57,290 bases of DNA from positions 1-57,290 of the forward strand of contig JBOEGN010000058.1 in assembly GCA_050633445.1 (NCBI GenBank), in the 5' to 3' direction. Source of the DNA: Thalassobius sp050633445 (GTDB lineage: Bacteria > Pseudomonadota > Alphaproteobacteria > Rhodobacterales > Rhodobacteraceae). This document shows, in pieces, positions 6,469-16,291 of this stretch. Below the pieces are notes generated by a model. That model was not told the origin of the DNA and did no database searches. It saw only the letters and a list, made by a program, of their open reading frames with translations. The translations under genes were made by a program, and so were the position numbers. Every line of letters starts with the position of its first letter. Position 1 is the first letter of the stretch.

Positions 6469-8916
6469 ATGACCATGCAAACCGTTCATATTCAGATCGA
6501 AGGAATGACCTGCGCCGCCTGCGTCGGGCGCGTGGAGAAAGCTTTGCGCGGGGCCACAGGCGTGACCAAAGCGAATGTAAATCTGGCCACGGAACGCGCC
6601 ACGGTCAGCTACGATCAACCTGGTGGGGTCGATGAAATCAAGAAGGTTTTGGCGCGGGCCGGCTATCCTGCGCGGGTGGAAGCAGCGATTTTTGATGTCG
6701 AAGGAATGACCTGCGCATCTTGTGTCGCTCGGGTTGAAAAGGCGCTGGTTGATTTGCCCGGCGTGACGGATGTGGCGGTTAATCTGGCCAATGAAACCGC
6801 GCAAATCAGCTATGTGCAGGGGCTGGTCGACCCGGCGCAGATACTGGCAAAGATGGATGCGGCAGGGTATCCGGCAAAACCGCGTGATACCGGCGCAAAA
6901 CAGCAAGAGAACCGCAAAGAGGAAGAGGCGCGCCTGCAACATAGGCGCCTAATTATTGCGGCGATCCTGGCGGCTCCTGTTTTCGTGCTTGAAATGGGCG
7001 GGCATCTGTTCCCGCCATTTCATCATTGGGTGCATCTGACCATGGGCCAACAAGCCAGCTGGATGTTGCAATTCGTGTTGACCTCACTTGTGCTTATTGG
7101 GCCGGGGCGGCAGTTCTATGCCAAAGGATTTCCTGCGTTGTTTCGCGCTGCTCCTGATATGAATTCGCTGGTCGCAGTGGGGACGGCGGCGGCTTATGGT
7201 TTCTCGGTTGTGGCCGTGTTTGCGCCGGATTTATTGCCGGGTGGCGCGCGCGCGGTGTATTTCGAATCCGCGGCGGTGATCGTCGTTCTGATCCTGCTGG
7301 GTCGGTATCTAGAGGCGCGCGCCAAAGGGCGCACAGGCCAGGCGATCCGCAAATTACTGGGGCTAAGGGCTACGAATGCGCGGGTGTTGCGCGACGGTCA
7401 GCCCAAGGACATTCCCGTCGAGGAAATTCGGGTCGGGGACATTGTCATCGTTCGTCCTGGCGAGCGTTTGGCTGTGGACGGAGAGGTGATCGACGGCAGC
7501 TCTTATGTCGATGAAAGTATGATCACCGGAGAGCCGGTCCCAGTGGCCAAATCATTGGGGGACGCGGTGGTTGGCAGCACGGTCAATGGGACAGGCGCCC
7601 TGAAATTCCAAGCCACGAAGGTGGGGAACGACACCATGCTGGCGCAGATCATCCGGCTGGTCGAACAAGCTCAGGGGGCGAAGCTGCCGATCCAGGGCGT
7701 GGTGGACCGGATCACGTTATGGTTCGTTCCGGCGGTGATGGGTGCGGCGTTGCTGACTGTGTTGATGTGGCTGATCCTGGGGCCGTCGCCGGTTTTGCCC
7801 CATGCGCTGGTGGCCGGGGTTGCGGTGCTGATCATCGCGTGTCCCTGCGCGATGGGGCTGGCGACGCCGACCTCGATCATGGTGGGGACCGGACGCGCCG
7901 CAGAAATGGGTGTGTTGTTCCGCAAGGGCGACGCGTTGCAGGCGCTTGCGGGGGTCGAAGTGGTGGCGTTGGACAAAACCGGCACACTGACGCAAGGCCA
8001 CCCAGAGCTTACGGATTTCACCGTTGCTGACGGATTTGATCGGGCTGACGTTTTGCGCAAGGTCGCCGCGGTCGAGGCGCTGTCAGAGCACCCCATCGCG
8101 CGGGCGATTGTTGACGCGGCCCAGGGACTGTTGTCCGAAGTGGAAAAGTTCGGCTCCGTCACGGGCTATGGGGTGATGGGCACGGTTGACGGCGCGCGCG
8201 TGATGGTCGGCGCAGACCGGTTGATGACCCGACGCAAAGTTGATTTGGGCGCGTTGGAACAGGTCGGAAAGGCGCTGGCAGCGCATGGGAAAACCCCGCT
8301 GTATGCCGCGATTGATGGGCAGATTGCGGCGGTGATCGCCGTCTCGGACCCGGTAAAGCCGGCCAGCAAACAAGTGATCGACGCGCTGCACGACCGTGGC
8401 ATTCAGGTGGCGATGATTACCGGCGACAACGCAGCGACTGCACAGGCCATTGCCTCGGAATTGGGCATCGACCATGTGGTGGCCGAGGTGCTGCCCCAAG
8501 GCAAAGTCGAGGCGCTGGACAGTCTGCGCACGGGCGGAAAATCTCTGGCATTCGTCGGCGACGGGATCAACGATGCGCCCGCTTTGGCCCATGCGGATGT
8601 GGGGATTGCCATTGGCTCGGGCACAGATGTCGCGATCGAAAGCGCGGATGTTGTGCTGATGTCGGGCGACCTGCGTGGCGTAGTAAATGCCCTGGGAATT
8701 TCAGCTCGTACGATGCGCAATATTCGGCAGAATTTGTTCTGGGCTTTTGGGTATAATACCGCTTTGATCCCAGTCGCAGCCGGTCTGTTTTACCCTTTTT
8801 TTGGTTGGCAGCTATCGCCCATGCTGGCCGCAGGTGCCATGGCGATGAGCAGCGTTTTCGTATTGACGAACGCCCTGCGTCTACGTGCTGCGCAGCCGGA
8901 CATCCCTTGGAAATGA
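6469..8916 (+). CDS. copA: Cu(+)-exporting P1B-type ATPase CopA
   Basis: 815 residues. Two N-terminal HMA domains bind copper through MTCAAC (Cys15, Cys18) and MTCASC (Cys82, Cys85). Membrane helices follow from about residue 160. The transport motif CPC is at 458-460, the phosphorylated Asp502 in DKTGTLT, the nucleotide-binding HP at 541-542 (SEHPIARA), TGDN at 651-654 and GDGINDAP at 697-704. Helix motifs YN and MAMSS near the end are typical of Cu(I) pumps (P1B-1). It exports Cu(I) from the cytoplasm. A GGAAAGG ribosome site precedes ATG 6469, and cueR follows 11 nt after the stop, in the same operon. Confidence 0.96.
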   Translation: MTMQTVHIQIEGMTCAACVGRVEKALRGATGVTKANVNLATERATVSYDQPGGVDEIKKVLARAGYPARVEAAIFDVEGMTCASCVARVEKALVDLPGVTDVAVNLANETAQISYVQGLVDPAQILAKMDAAGYPAKPRDTGAKQQENRKEEEARLQHRRLIIAAILAAPVFVLEMGGHLFPPFHHWVHLTMGQQASWMLQFVLTSLVLIGPGRQFYAKGFPALFRAAPDMNSLVAVGTAAAYGFSVVAVFAPDLLPGGARAVYFESAAVIVVLILLGRYLEARAKGRTGQAIRKLLGLRATNARVLRDGQPKDIPVEEIRVGDIVIVRPGERLAVDGEVIDGSSYVDESMITGEPVPVAKSLGDAVVGSTVNGTGALKFQATKVGNDTMLAQIIRLVEQAQGAKLPIQGVVDRITLWFVPAVMGAALLTVLMWLILGPSPVLPHALVAGVAVLIIACPCAMGLATPTSIMVGTGRAAEMGVLFRKGDALQALAGVEVVALDKTGTLTQGHPELTDFTVADGFDRADVLRKVAAVEALSEHPIARAIVDAAQGLLSEVEKFGSVTGYGVMGTVDGARVMVGADRLMTRRKVDLGALEQVGKALAAHGKTPLYAAIDGQIAAVIAVSDPVKPASKQVIDALHDRGIQVAMITGDNAATAQAIASELGIDHVVAEVLPQGKVEALDSLRTGGKSLAFVGDGINDAPALAHADVGIAIGSGTDVAIESADVVLMSGDLRGVVNALGISARTMRNIRQNLFWAFGYNTALIPVAAGLFYPFFGWQLSPMLAAGAMAMSSVFVLTNALRLRAAQPDIPWK

Positions 8917-8927
8917 AAGGATAAATT

Positions 8928-9317
8928 ATGAACATCGGAGAAGTTTCCAGCCGCTCGGGTTTGCCCGCAAAAACCATCAGGTACTACGAAGATATCGGGC
9001 TGATCCGGCCAAACCGTTCGGCAAATGGCTATCGTAGCTTCAGCGAAAGCGACCTGCATAAACTGGCGTTTCTGGGCCGTTCTCGTGCGCTGGGATTCAG
9101 TATCGAGGATTGCCGCAACTTGCTGACGCTGTACGAGGATCGCAGCCGTGCCAGCGGCGACGTCAAACAGATCGCCAAGGGTCATCTGGCCCGGATCGAC
9201 GACAAGCTGGCCGAGCTGCAAGAGATGCGCGCCACCCTGGCCGGGCTGGTGCATGCCTGCAAAGGCGATGACCGACCCGATTGTCCGATTCTGGCGGATT
9301 TGGCCGCCAAAACCTGA
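8928..9317 (+). CDS. cueR: Copper-responsive MerR-family activator CueR/HmrR
   Basis: 129 residues. The N-terminal winged helix has MNIGEVSSRSGLPAKTIRYYEDIGLI, followed by a dimerisation helix. The C-terminal metal loop has Cys111 and Cys119 separated by seven residues (CKGDDRPDC), the Cu(I) signature of CueR. A serine at about 76 near the end of the DNA-binding half is consistent with a sensor of monovalent metal ions. It should activate the two divergent promoters at 6357-6437 and, being in the copA operon, its own synthesis. Confidence 0.93.
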   Translation: MNIGEVSSRSGLPAKTIRYYEDIGLIRPNRSANGYRSFSESDLHKLAFLGRSRALGFSIEDCRNLLTLYEDRSRASGDVKQIAKGHLARIDDKLAELQEMRATLAGLVHACKGDDRPDCPILADLAAKT

Positions 9318-9326
9318 CACGCTCAT

Positions 9327-10304
9327 TCATCGGCGATACCGCGCCACGTCCGCCGTCAGCCGGTCGGCAGCGGCGAAATACTCCTCGGCCAGACGGTCCA
9401 CCAATTGCGCAGCGGGGACCACGTCCTTGACCGCGCCGATGCCCTGACCCGAGCCCCAGATCGACGACCAGCTTTTGGGTTTCTCTGATCCGAAATCCAT
9501 GTTGGACGGATCCGAGCGTTCCAGGTTGTCCGGGTCCATCCCGGCGGCGGAAATCGAGGGCTTCAGGTAGTTGCCCCAGACCCCGGTGAAGAGGTCCGAA
9601 TAGACGATGTCCGAAGCCCCGCTTTCGGTGATCATTTCCTTGTAGCGGTCTGCGGCGTTGGCCTCGTGCGTGGCGATAAAGGCTGATCCGGCATAGCCGC
9701 CATCCGCGCCCATCGCTTGCGCGGCCAGGATGGAATCACCTTTGCCAATCGCACCGGACAGGAACAGCGGGCCATCGAACCATTCACGGATTTCCTGCAC
9801 CAAAGCCAGCGGGGACAGAGCACCCGCATGCCCGCCAGCGCCAGCGGCGACGGCGATCAGACCATCGGCACCTTTCTGGATGGCTTTGCGGGCGAATTTG
9901 TCGTTGATGATGTCATGCAGCACGATAGCGCCCACGGAATGGGCGGCCTCATAGACCCATTCCTGCGCGCCCAACGAGGTGATCCAGACGGGCACCTTGT
10001 GTTTCACGCACAGCTCGACGTCGCGTTCCAGCCGGGGGTTCGACCGGTGCACGATCTGGTTCACCGCAAAGGGCGCGGCGGGTTGATCGGGGTTGGCGGC
10101 GTTATGCTCGGCCAGGGTATCGGTGATGCGACCCAGCCATTCATCCAGCGAGTTGCCCTCTTTCTCGCGGGCGTTCAACGCGGGGAACGACCCGACGATG
10201 CCGGCCTTGCACTGGGCGATCACCAGATCGGGGTTCGAGATGATGAACAGCGGGCTGCCGATCAGCGGAATGCGCAGGTTTTGCAGAACGGGGGGCAGGG
10301 ACAT
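9327..10304 (-). CDS. Nitronate monooxygenase-like flavoprotein (2-nitropropane dioxygenase family)
   Basis: 325 residues, an FMN-dependent TIM-barrel family. Visible are PLIGSPLFIISNPDLVIAQCKAGIVG at the N-terminus (FMN edge), the glycine-rich loop AAGAGGHAG with its conserved histidine, and MGADGGYAGSAFIATHEA for phosphate binding. It is the last gene of the leftward acyl-CoA operon and abuts the enoyl-CoA hydratase stop with no gap. Members in such operons are often annotated as nitronate monooxygenases, but the role there is unproven. An enoyl reductase-type activity (FabK shares the fold) is an alternative. Confidence 0.75.
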   Translation of the reverse strand: MSLPPVLQNLRIPLIGSPLFIISNPDLVIAQCKAGIVGSFPALNAREKEGNSLDEWLGRITDTLAEHNAANPDQPAAPFAVNQIVHRSNPRLERDVELCVKHKVPVWITSLGAQEWVYEAAHSVGAIVLHDIINDKFARKAIQKGADGLIAVAAGAGGHAGALSPLALVQEIREWFDGPLFLSGAIGKGDSILAAQAMGADGGYAGSAFIATHEANAADRYKEMITESGASDIVYSDLFTGVWGNYLKPSISAAGMDPDNLERSDPSNMDFGSEKPKSWSSIWGSGQGIGAVKDVVPAAQLVDRLAEEYFAAADRLTADVARYRR

Positions 10305-11090
10305 TTATTTACCTTTGAAGACGGGTTTGCGTTTCTCAATGAAGGCCTGAACACCTTCTTGGAAATCGGCGGATTGGGTCAGCGGGGCCTGGGCCTGAGC
10401 CTCGGCGGTGAACGCGTCCGAGAAGGATACGTTGCTGATATTACGCAAAATTTTCTTGGCGCTTGCTGCGGCCAGCGGGGCGGCGGCGGCGATGCGTTCG
10501 GCCAGCGCGCGGGTGTCGGCATCCAGCTGATCGGCGGGCGACAACTGGTTCACCAGCCCGTGTTGCAGGCATTCCTCGGCCGGGATTTTGCGGCCCTCGA
10601 TGATGGCTTGCAGGGCGCGGTGATAGCCCATTCCCTTGAGCAGCAGCCAGGTATTGCCCCCATCCGGCACCAGCGAAATCGCGGCAAACGCCATATAGAG
10701 CGAGGCATTTTCCGCCATCACCACCATGTCGCAATTCATTGCATAGGCGGCTCCGATTCCGGCGGCCGAGCCATGCACCTGCGCGATCCAGATCTTGGAC
10801 GAATTGGCGATCCCCATCAGCGAGGGGCGATATTCGGACTCGAGCATATGGTCAGTGGGCATGTGCCCCAGCCCGTCCTTTAGGTCTGCGCCCGCGCAAA
10901 ATCCGGGGCCTTCGCCTTTCAGGATCACGACGCGCACATTCGGATCCGTGTCGACCTGCGCCACCGCCTTGATCAAGGCATGACGCAAGTCACCGTTGAT
11001 GGCGTTGAATGCATCGGGGCGGGTCAAGGTCATGGTGGCAATCGGGCCGTCCGTGTCGATCTTGAGAACGCCGTTGAAATCGTCGCTCAT
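10305..11090 (-). CDS. Enoyl-CoA hydratase/isomerase family protein
   Basis: 261 residues, crotonase fold. The oxyanion-hole segments are FCAGADLKDGLG near residue 65 and the AAGIGAAYAMNCD region near 110. The expected VPDGGNTWLL segment follows. It should hydrate or isomerise a trans-enoyl-CoA in the cytoplasm. It lies between the CaiB-type gene and the nitronate monooxygenase-like gene, with spacings of about 11 and 0 nt, so it is co-transcribed. The second catalytic acid usually found in hydratases is not obvious, so an isomerase role remains possible. Confidence 0.85.
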   Translation of the reverse strand: MSDDFNGVLKIDTDGPIATMTLTRPDAFNAINGDLRHALIKAVAQVDTDPNVRVVILKGEGPGFCAGADLKDGLGHMPTDHMLESEYRPSLMGIANSSKIWIAQVHGSAAGIGAAYAMNCDMVVMAENASLYMAFAAISLVPDGGNTWLLLKGMGYHRALQAIIEGRKIPAEECLQHGLVNQLSPADQLDADTRALAERIAAAAPLAAASAKKILRNISNVSFSDAFTAEAQAQAPLTQSADFQEGVQAFIEKRKPVFKGK

Positions 11091-11101
11091 ATCTGTCCTC
11101 C

Positions 11102-12229
11102 TCAGGTCAGGATGCCGCGTTCGCGCATCCCGGCAATGGTGTCCGCGTCATGGCCCAGCCGTAACAGAACTCTGTCTGTATCGGCTCCGGGTGCGGGCGG
11201 GATGCCCACGGGGTCAGGCTTGGAACGGCTGAATTTCGGGGCAGGGTTCACCTGGGTCACACCATTCACATCCGAGAAGACGCCGCGCGCCTTCATGTGG
11301 GGATGTTTTGGGGCCTCGGACCAGGTCAGGACCGGGGCGACGCAGGCGTCTGTACCGTCGAAAATCTCCTCCCATTCCGCGCGGGTTTTCGTTTGAAAGA
11401 CCTGAGCATAAGACGCATGGCGATCCAACCATGACGTTTCGTCGTTTTGGCTGGCTTTGTGTTCGGGCGGTAACCCGGCCAGATCCACCAGCTGGGCAAA
11501 AAATTGCGGCTCCAGCGGCCCGACCGAGACATATTTGCCGTCCGCGCATTCATAGCTGCGATAGAACGGGGCACCGCCATCCAGCCAGTTGGATTCGCGT
11601 TGTTCTGACCAACGGCCCATGGCGATCAGAGAATGGATCAGGGCCATCAGCGCGGGTGCGCCATCCACCATCGCTGCGTCAATCACTTGCCCACGGCCCG
11701 AGTGCTGGCGCTCGTAAATCGCGGACAGAATGCCCAGCAGCAGGAACATCGTCCCGCCGGCATAATCGGCGGCGATGTTCATCGGCGGAATGGGCGGTTC
11801 ATCCTTTTTGCCGATCGCGTGCAGAACGCCTGTCAGACCCAGATAGTTGATGTCATGCCCGGCCATCTGCGCCATGGGGCCGTCCTGTCCCCAGCCCGTC
11901 ATCCGCCCGTAAACAAGGCCAGGATTGCGGGCCAGACAGACGTCCGGCCCAAGCCCCATGCGTTCCATCACACCGGGGCGGAATCCCTCGATCAGGACGT
12001 CCGCGCGTTCGATCAGGCCCAAGGCGGTCTCGATCCCTTCGGGCGTTTTCAGGTTCAGCGCAACCGAGAGCTTGCCCCGGTTGTTGATGTCTGCCGGATT
12101 TGCCTTGCCGGATTTGCGGGTGATCACGATGACCTCGCCCCCCAGATCGGCCAGGAATTGCCCGGCTAGGGGCGCGGGGCCCAGCCCCGCCATTTCCACC
12201 ACCGTCAGACCGGACAAAGGCCCGCTCAT
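11102..12229 (-). CDS. CaiB/BaiF family protein, alpha-methylacyl-CoA racemase-like
   Basis: 375 residues of the class III CoA-transferase fold. Residues corresponding to the racemase catalytic set are present: His125 in GHDINYL, Asp155 in ADYAGG and Glu240 in LEPQFF. They lie one position from the set published for Mycobacterium tuberculosis MCR (His126, Asp156, Glu241). This favours 2-methylacyl-CoA racemisation over CoA transfer. Such an enzyme makes the (2S)-isomers needed by acyl-CoA dehydrogenases when branched chains are degraded. Its start overlaps the end of the FadB-type gene by ATGA. Confidence 0.85.
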   Translation of the reverse strand: MSGPLSGLTVVEMAGLGPAPLAGQFLADLGGEVIVITRKSGKANPADINNRGKLSVALNLKTPEGIETALGLIERADVLIEGFRPGVMERMGLGPDVCLARNPGLVYGRMTGWGQDGPMAQMAGHDINYLGLTGVLHAIGKKDEPPIPPMNIAADYAGGTMFLLLGILSAIYERQHSGRGQVIDAAMVDGAPALMALIHSLIAMGRWSEQRESNWLDGGAPFYRSYECADGKYVSVGPLEPQFFAQLVDLAGLPPEHKASQNDETSWLDRHASYAQVFQTKTRAEWEEIFDGTDACVAPVLTWSEAPKHPHMKARGVFSDVNGVTQVNPAPKFSRSKPDPVGIPPAPGADTDRVLLRLGHDADTIAGMRERGILT

Positions 12230-14373
12230 GCCGCCTGACCCTGAGCGTCGCGCAGGATGTCAAAGGCCCCCGGTTCCAGCGCGAACCGTTCGCCGTATTG
12301 CTCGGCCAGTTCGGCCGCGCGGGCGGCAAAAGCGTCAATTCCGATGCCGCGGATGAACTGGATCGCACCGCCGGTATGCGCGGGGAACCCGATGGCAAAG
12401 ATGCCGCCCAGATTAGCCTCGACCTCGGTGCGCAAGACGCCTTCGTTCAGGCAGCGCAGGGTCTCAATCGCTTGCCGATACAGCAGCCGGTCAATCGCGT
12501 CCTCCATGGAGATATCGGCATTGCCCCTGGCGAATTGGCCAAGCCCGTCCCACAGGGTTTTCGACCCGTCGGCGGCATAGTCATAGAAGCCCCCGCCATA
12601 GTGACGCCCGCCGCGCCCCTGTTCGATCATCGCATCGTAAACCACCTTGGCGGCGGTGTTGTGCTTGCCAAAGCCGCTGTCCACGCCCAGCCGTTCGTCC
12701 AGCGCCTTATGCGTGCGCTCGACCTTCTGCGACAGGACCAGCGAGACTTCGTCATGCACGGCCAGCGGCCCCACGGGCATCCCGGCCAGCCAGCCCGCGC
12801 GCTCCACGGCGATGGGCGACATGCCGTCCACCATCAGCGCGATGCCCTCGTCCATGAAAGTGCCAAACACGCGGCTGGTAAAGAAGCCCCGGCTGTCATT
12901 CACCACGATGGGCATGTATCCGATTTGTTGAACGTAATCATAGGCTTTGCGCAGGGTTTCCTCGCTGGTTTTCTGGCCCATGATGATCTCGACGACCTTC
13001 ATTTTGTCGACCGGAGAGAAGAAATGCAGGCCGATGAAACGGGTCGGATCGGGGCAGAACTCGGCCAGAATCGAGATCGGCAGGGTCGAGGTGTTGGACC
13101 CATAAATCCCGTCCGGTCCCAGCTGGGCAAATGTCTCGGGGATGACCTGTTCCTTTAGGGCGATATCCTCGAAAACGGCCTCGATGATCAAGTCGGTGCC
13201 TGCGAACGTGGCGTTGTCCGTGGCCGGGGTGATCTGATCCAGCAGAGCTGCCTTGCGGGCCTCGTCCATACGGCCCCGTTTGATCCGTTTGTCGGCCAGG
13301 GTGGCGGTATAGGATTTACCCTTTTCGGCGCGCTCCATATCGGTGTCTTTCAGGACCGTAGGCAGGCGCGCATTCGCATGCGCCCAGGCGATGCCCGAAC
13401 CCATCATGCCCGCACCCAGAATGGCGGCGTTCTGCGCCTTCCATCGGTCGCCCTTGGGCCGGACCTGCCCGCCCTTGATCGCCTGCATCCCAAAGAAGAA
13501 CGAGGTGATCGCCGCCTTGCATTCCGGCGTCATGATCAGGGCGCACAACCCTCGGCTTTCGCTGCGCAGTGCGGCGTCATAGTCGATCCGCATCGAGTTC
13601 ACCGCGATATCCAGGATCTTTTCCGGGGCGGGCAGCAGCCCACGGGTTTTCGAATACAGAAACGCTGACGAGCCGACGATCAACTGCCGCACCTTGGGGT
13701 GCAAAGCGTCCCCGCCGGGATAGCGGAAACCGCGCTGGTCCCAGGGCTGAGTGTGACTGTCGGGGTTGGCCTTGATCCATTCTTTGGCGGCGGGAATCAG
13801 GGCGTCAACACTGTCCACCACGGCGTCCACCATGCCGATTTTCAGCGCCTTCTGCGGCTTCACCGGTTTGCCCTCGGTCAGATGGGGCAAGGCCGCCTCG
13901 AGCCCCAGCAGTTTCGTCAGCCGCACCACGCCACCAGCTCCGGGCAGAATGCCCAACGTCACCTCGGGCAGGCCGACGATGGCACCCGGAACATCCGCGA
14001 TAATGCGGTGATTGCAGGCCAGGCACAGCTCGTACCCGCCGCCCAATGCCGCACCGTTGATGGCGGCGACCACGGGCACCGGCAGCTGCTCAAGCTCGCG
14101 ATAAGCGCGCTTGTTTTCCTCGATATAATGAAAGGTTTCGGCGTCCGCTTTTTCGACCGCTAGGATCACGCGCAGATCGCCCCCCGCAAAGAACGTTTTC
14201 TTGGCCGAAGCGAAAACCACCCCGGTCAGCCCGTCCTCGGCGCGCAGCCGGTTCATCACCACATCCATGCCCGGCACATAGCGTTCGTTCATTGTGTTGG
14301 CGGATTGGCCCTGCATGTCCATGGTGACGGTCACAATGCCATCGGCGTCTTTTTCGTAAATGAAATCAGTCAT
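12226..14373 (-). CDS. FadB/FadJ-type enoyl-CoA hydratase / 3-hydroxyacyl-CoA dehydrogenase
   Basis: 715 residues from ATG 14373 (MTDFIYEK); an upstream in-frame start would read into the thiolase end. The N-terminal crotonase half carries both acid residues, Glu115 in GGGYEL and Glu137 in LPEVTLGILPGAGG. The dehydrogenase half has the NAD site LGAGMMGSG at about 319-327 and the HFFSPVDKMKVVEII motif with its catalytic His. A C-terminal dehydrogenase domain is also present. It catalyses the second and third steps of beta-oxidation. It follows the thiolase gene at 11 nt and overlaps the CaiB-type gene. Confidence 0.93.
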   Translation of the reverse strand: MTDFIYEKDADGIVTVTMDMQGQSANTMNERYVPGMDVVMNRLRAEDGLTGVVFASAKKTFFAGGDLRVILAVEKADAETFHYIEENKRAYRELEQLPVPVVAAINGAALGGGYELCLACNHRIIADVPGAIVGLPEVTLGILPGAGGVVRLTKLLGLEAALPHLTEGKPVKPQKALKIGMVDAVVDSVDALIPAAKEWIKANPDSHTQPWDQRGFRYPGGDALHPKVRQLIVGSSAFLYSKTRGLLPAPEKILDIAVNSMRIDYDAALRSESRGLCALIMTPECKAAITSFFFGMQAIKGGQVRPKGDRWKAQNAAILGAGMMGSGIAWAHANARLPTVLKDTDMERAEKGKSYTATLADKRIKRGRMDEARKAALLDQITPATDNATFAGTDLIIEAVFEDIALKEQVIPETFAQLGPDGIYGSNTSTLPISILAEFCPDPTRFIGLHFFSPVDKMKVVEIIMGQKTSEETLRKAYDYVQQIGYMPIVVNDSRGFFTSRVFGTFMDEGIALMVDGMSPIAVERAGWLAGMPVGPLAVHDEVSLVLSQKVERTHKALDERLGVDSGFGKHNTAAKVVYDAMIEQGRGGRHYGGGFYDYAADGSKTLWDGLGQFARGNADISMEDAIDRLLYRQAIETLRCLNEGVLRTEVEANLGGIFAIGFPAHTGGAIQFIRGIGIDAFAARAAELAEQYGERFALEPGAFDILRDAQGQAA

Positions 14374-14384
14374 ATCTGGCCCCC

Positions 14385-15593
14385 TCAGACCCGCTCGATG
14401 ATCGAGGCAATGCCCATGCCGCCGCCCACGCACATGCAGATCAGTGCGCGTTTCAGGTTCCGCCGTTCCAGCTCGTCCAGCATTGTGGACACCAGACAGC
14501 CGCCCGTGGCACCCAGCGGGTGCCCCATGGCGATGGCGCCGCCAACGACGTTCAGTTTTTCATCCGGCACATCCAGATCGCGTTGCAATCGCAGGGCGAC
14601 GCTGGCGAAAGCCTCATTGATTTCCACAAGATCAATGTCGTCGATGGTCAGCCCGGCCTTGGCCAGCGCTTTTTCCGATGCAGGCCCCGGTCCGGTCAGC
14701 ATGATCGTCGGATCGGTCGAGGTCAGCGCGATGGATACCACCCGCCCGCGCGGGGTCAGAGTCAGGTCTTTGCCGACCTGTTCGTTGCCCAGCATGATCA
14801 AGGACGCCCCATCCACGATGCCCGAGCTGTTGCCGGGTGTGTGAACGTGGTCAATCCGCGCGACCTCGGGGTACTTGGCCAGCGCGACGGCGTCGAAGCC
14901 AAAGCCGCCCATCGCGGCAAAGGATGGCTTCAACGCGGCCAGTTTCTGCATGTCGGTGTCGGGCTTGATGAAGTCGTCGCGCTCCAGAATGACCACGCCG
15001 GTTTCGTCTTTCACCGGAACGACAGAGCGGTCAAACCAGCCTGAATTCCGCGCATGGGCCGCGCGCTTTTGCGATTCCACGGCAAAAGCGTCCACGTCAT
15101 CGCGACCCCAGCCTTCGATCGTTGCGATCAGGTCCGCGCCGATCCCTTGGGGCACGAAACCTGTTTGAATGGCGGTCGCCGGATCTTCGGCAAACGGACC
15201 GCCATCGGCGCCCATGGGCACGCGGGACATGGATTCATACCCGCCCGCGCAGACCAGATCTTCCCACCCACTGGCGATCTTGGCGGCGGCCGTGTTGAAC
15301 GTGTCCAATCCGCTGGCGCAGAATCGGTTCACTTGTGCTCCGGCCACGCGGTCCGACCATCCGGCCTTTTGCAGCGCGATTTTCGGCAATACGGCCCCCT
15401 GTTCCATCACAGGGGCCACGCAGCCCATCATCAGATCATCCACGCGGGACGTGTCCAGATCGTGGCGCGACTGCATCTCCTCCAGCAGGGTCGTGACCAG
15501 GTCAATTGGTTTGACCTCGTGCAAGGTGCCGTCTGGCTTGCCCTTTGACCTTGGTGTTCGGATTGCGTCATAAATATAGGCGGTCTCTGTCAT
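14385..15593 (-). CDS. Acetyl-CoA C-acyltransferase (thiolase)
   Basis: 402 residues. The thiolase catalytic set is visible: the nucleophile Cys92 in NRFCASGLD, His358 in AMGHPLGATGG and Cys388 in CVGGGMG. It performs the last, thiolytic step of beta-oxidation. Together with the FadB-type gene it makes a complete beta-oxidation core. It starts 24 nt after the TetR-family gene, so the regulator is probably the first gene of this leftward operon. Confidence 0.93.
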   Translation of the reverse strand: MTETAYIYDAIRTPRSKGKPDGTLHEVKPIDLVTTLLEEMQSRHDLDTSRVDDLMMGCVAPVMEQGAVLPKIALQKAGWSDRVAGAQVNRFCASGLDTFNTAAAKIASGWEDLVCAGGYESMSRVPMGADGGPFAEDPATAIQTGFVPQGIGADLIATIEGWGRDDVDAFAVESQKRAAHARNSGWFDRSVVPVKDETGVVILERDDFIKPDTDMQKLAALKPSFAAMGGFGFDAVALAKYPEVARIDHVHTPGNSSGIVDGASLIMLGNEQVGKDLTLTPRGRVVSIALTSTDPTIMLTGPGPASEKALAKAGLTIDDIDLVEINEAFASVALRLQRDLDVPDEKLNVVGGAIAMGHPLGATGGCLVSTMLDELERRNLKRALICMCVGGGMGIASIIERV

Positions 15594-15617
15594 CTCGCTC
15601 CTCCTTCGAATGACAAA

Positions 15618-16283
15618 TCAGCTTGGCACGCTCTCCTCAACCGGCTCGGGCAATTCGATTTTTTTGAAATCCAATCGTGGTAGCGGTTCGAAACGGCGAG
15701 CGCAGATAGCGCGTGCCTCGTCACGGGGCACGCCAATGGCGCGCAAATAAAGTTCGGTCGTGTCAGCGCAGGATTGGCGCCAGGTGACCAGCCCGCTTAG
15801 CACCATCGAGGTGGCCCCCATCACAGCGCCACCCCCCAATGCGGTGATCGAGGGCAGCTGCTCTTCTTCGAAGTGGAAGCGACCGCTTTCCATCCCTTGC
15901 ATCAGCAGGCGACGAGGCAGTTTCCCCCAAAATTTTCCAAGCCGCGGGTCCAGCATCCCAAATTGCGCGATGAATTTGCCCCAGTGGTGCTCTTCGTGGA
16001 CGCGGCGAATGGTCTGACGCATCACCAGCGCAAGACGTTGCGCCGGATCATCCAGATGGGCCGTGTTTTCCCGCATCGCCTGACGCAGTTCGTAATACAG
16101 CAGGTCACAGATATGGCTGAACAGCGCGTCAGGATTTTCGACGTTGTTATAGATGGTTCCACGCGACAGCCCGGCCTCTTTTGCAAGATCGCTGACGGCG
16201 ATCTGCATCGAGCCTTTGTTGGCAAACACACGCAAAGCGGCGTGTAATATGCGGGCATTTACGGCTTTCATTCGCGCTTCCAT
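15618..16283 (-). CDS. TetR-family transcriptional regulator of the acyl-CoA island
   Basis: About 221 residues. The N-terminal helix-turn-helix reads AVSDLAKEAGLSRGTIYNNVENPDALFSHI. The ligand domain has no recognisable signature, but its genes suggest an acyl-CoA or free acid as effector. Possible starts are GTG 16289, ATG 16283 and ATG 16271. The last has a GGAAG sequence 6-7 nt upstream, so the protein may be four residues shorter than given. It is divergent from the transport operon, and a perfect palindrome lies 22 nt upstream of ATG 16283. It likely represses both directions. Confidence 0.85.
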   Translation of the reverse strand: MEARMKAVNARILHAALRVFANKGSMQIAVSDLAKEAGLSRGTIYNNVENPDALFSHICDLLYYELRQAMRENTAHLDDPAQRLALVMRQTIRRVHEEHHWGKFIAQFGMLDPRLGKFWGKLPRRLLMQGMESGRFHFEEEQLPSITALGGGAVMGATSMVLSGLVTWRQSCADTTELYLRAIGVPRDEARAICARRFEPLPRLDFKKIELPEPVEESVPS

Positions 16284-16291
16284 GATCACTG

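Noticed and set aside
9717..10883. 388-codon open frame antisense to the nitronate monooxygenase-like and enoyl-CoA hydratase genes
   Set aside because: It spans two real genes on the other strand, and its composition (rich in Gly, Gln, His, Arg) is typical of antisense shadow frames.
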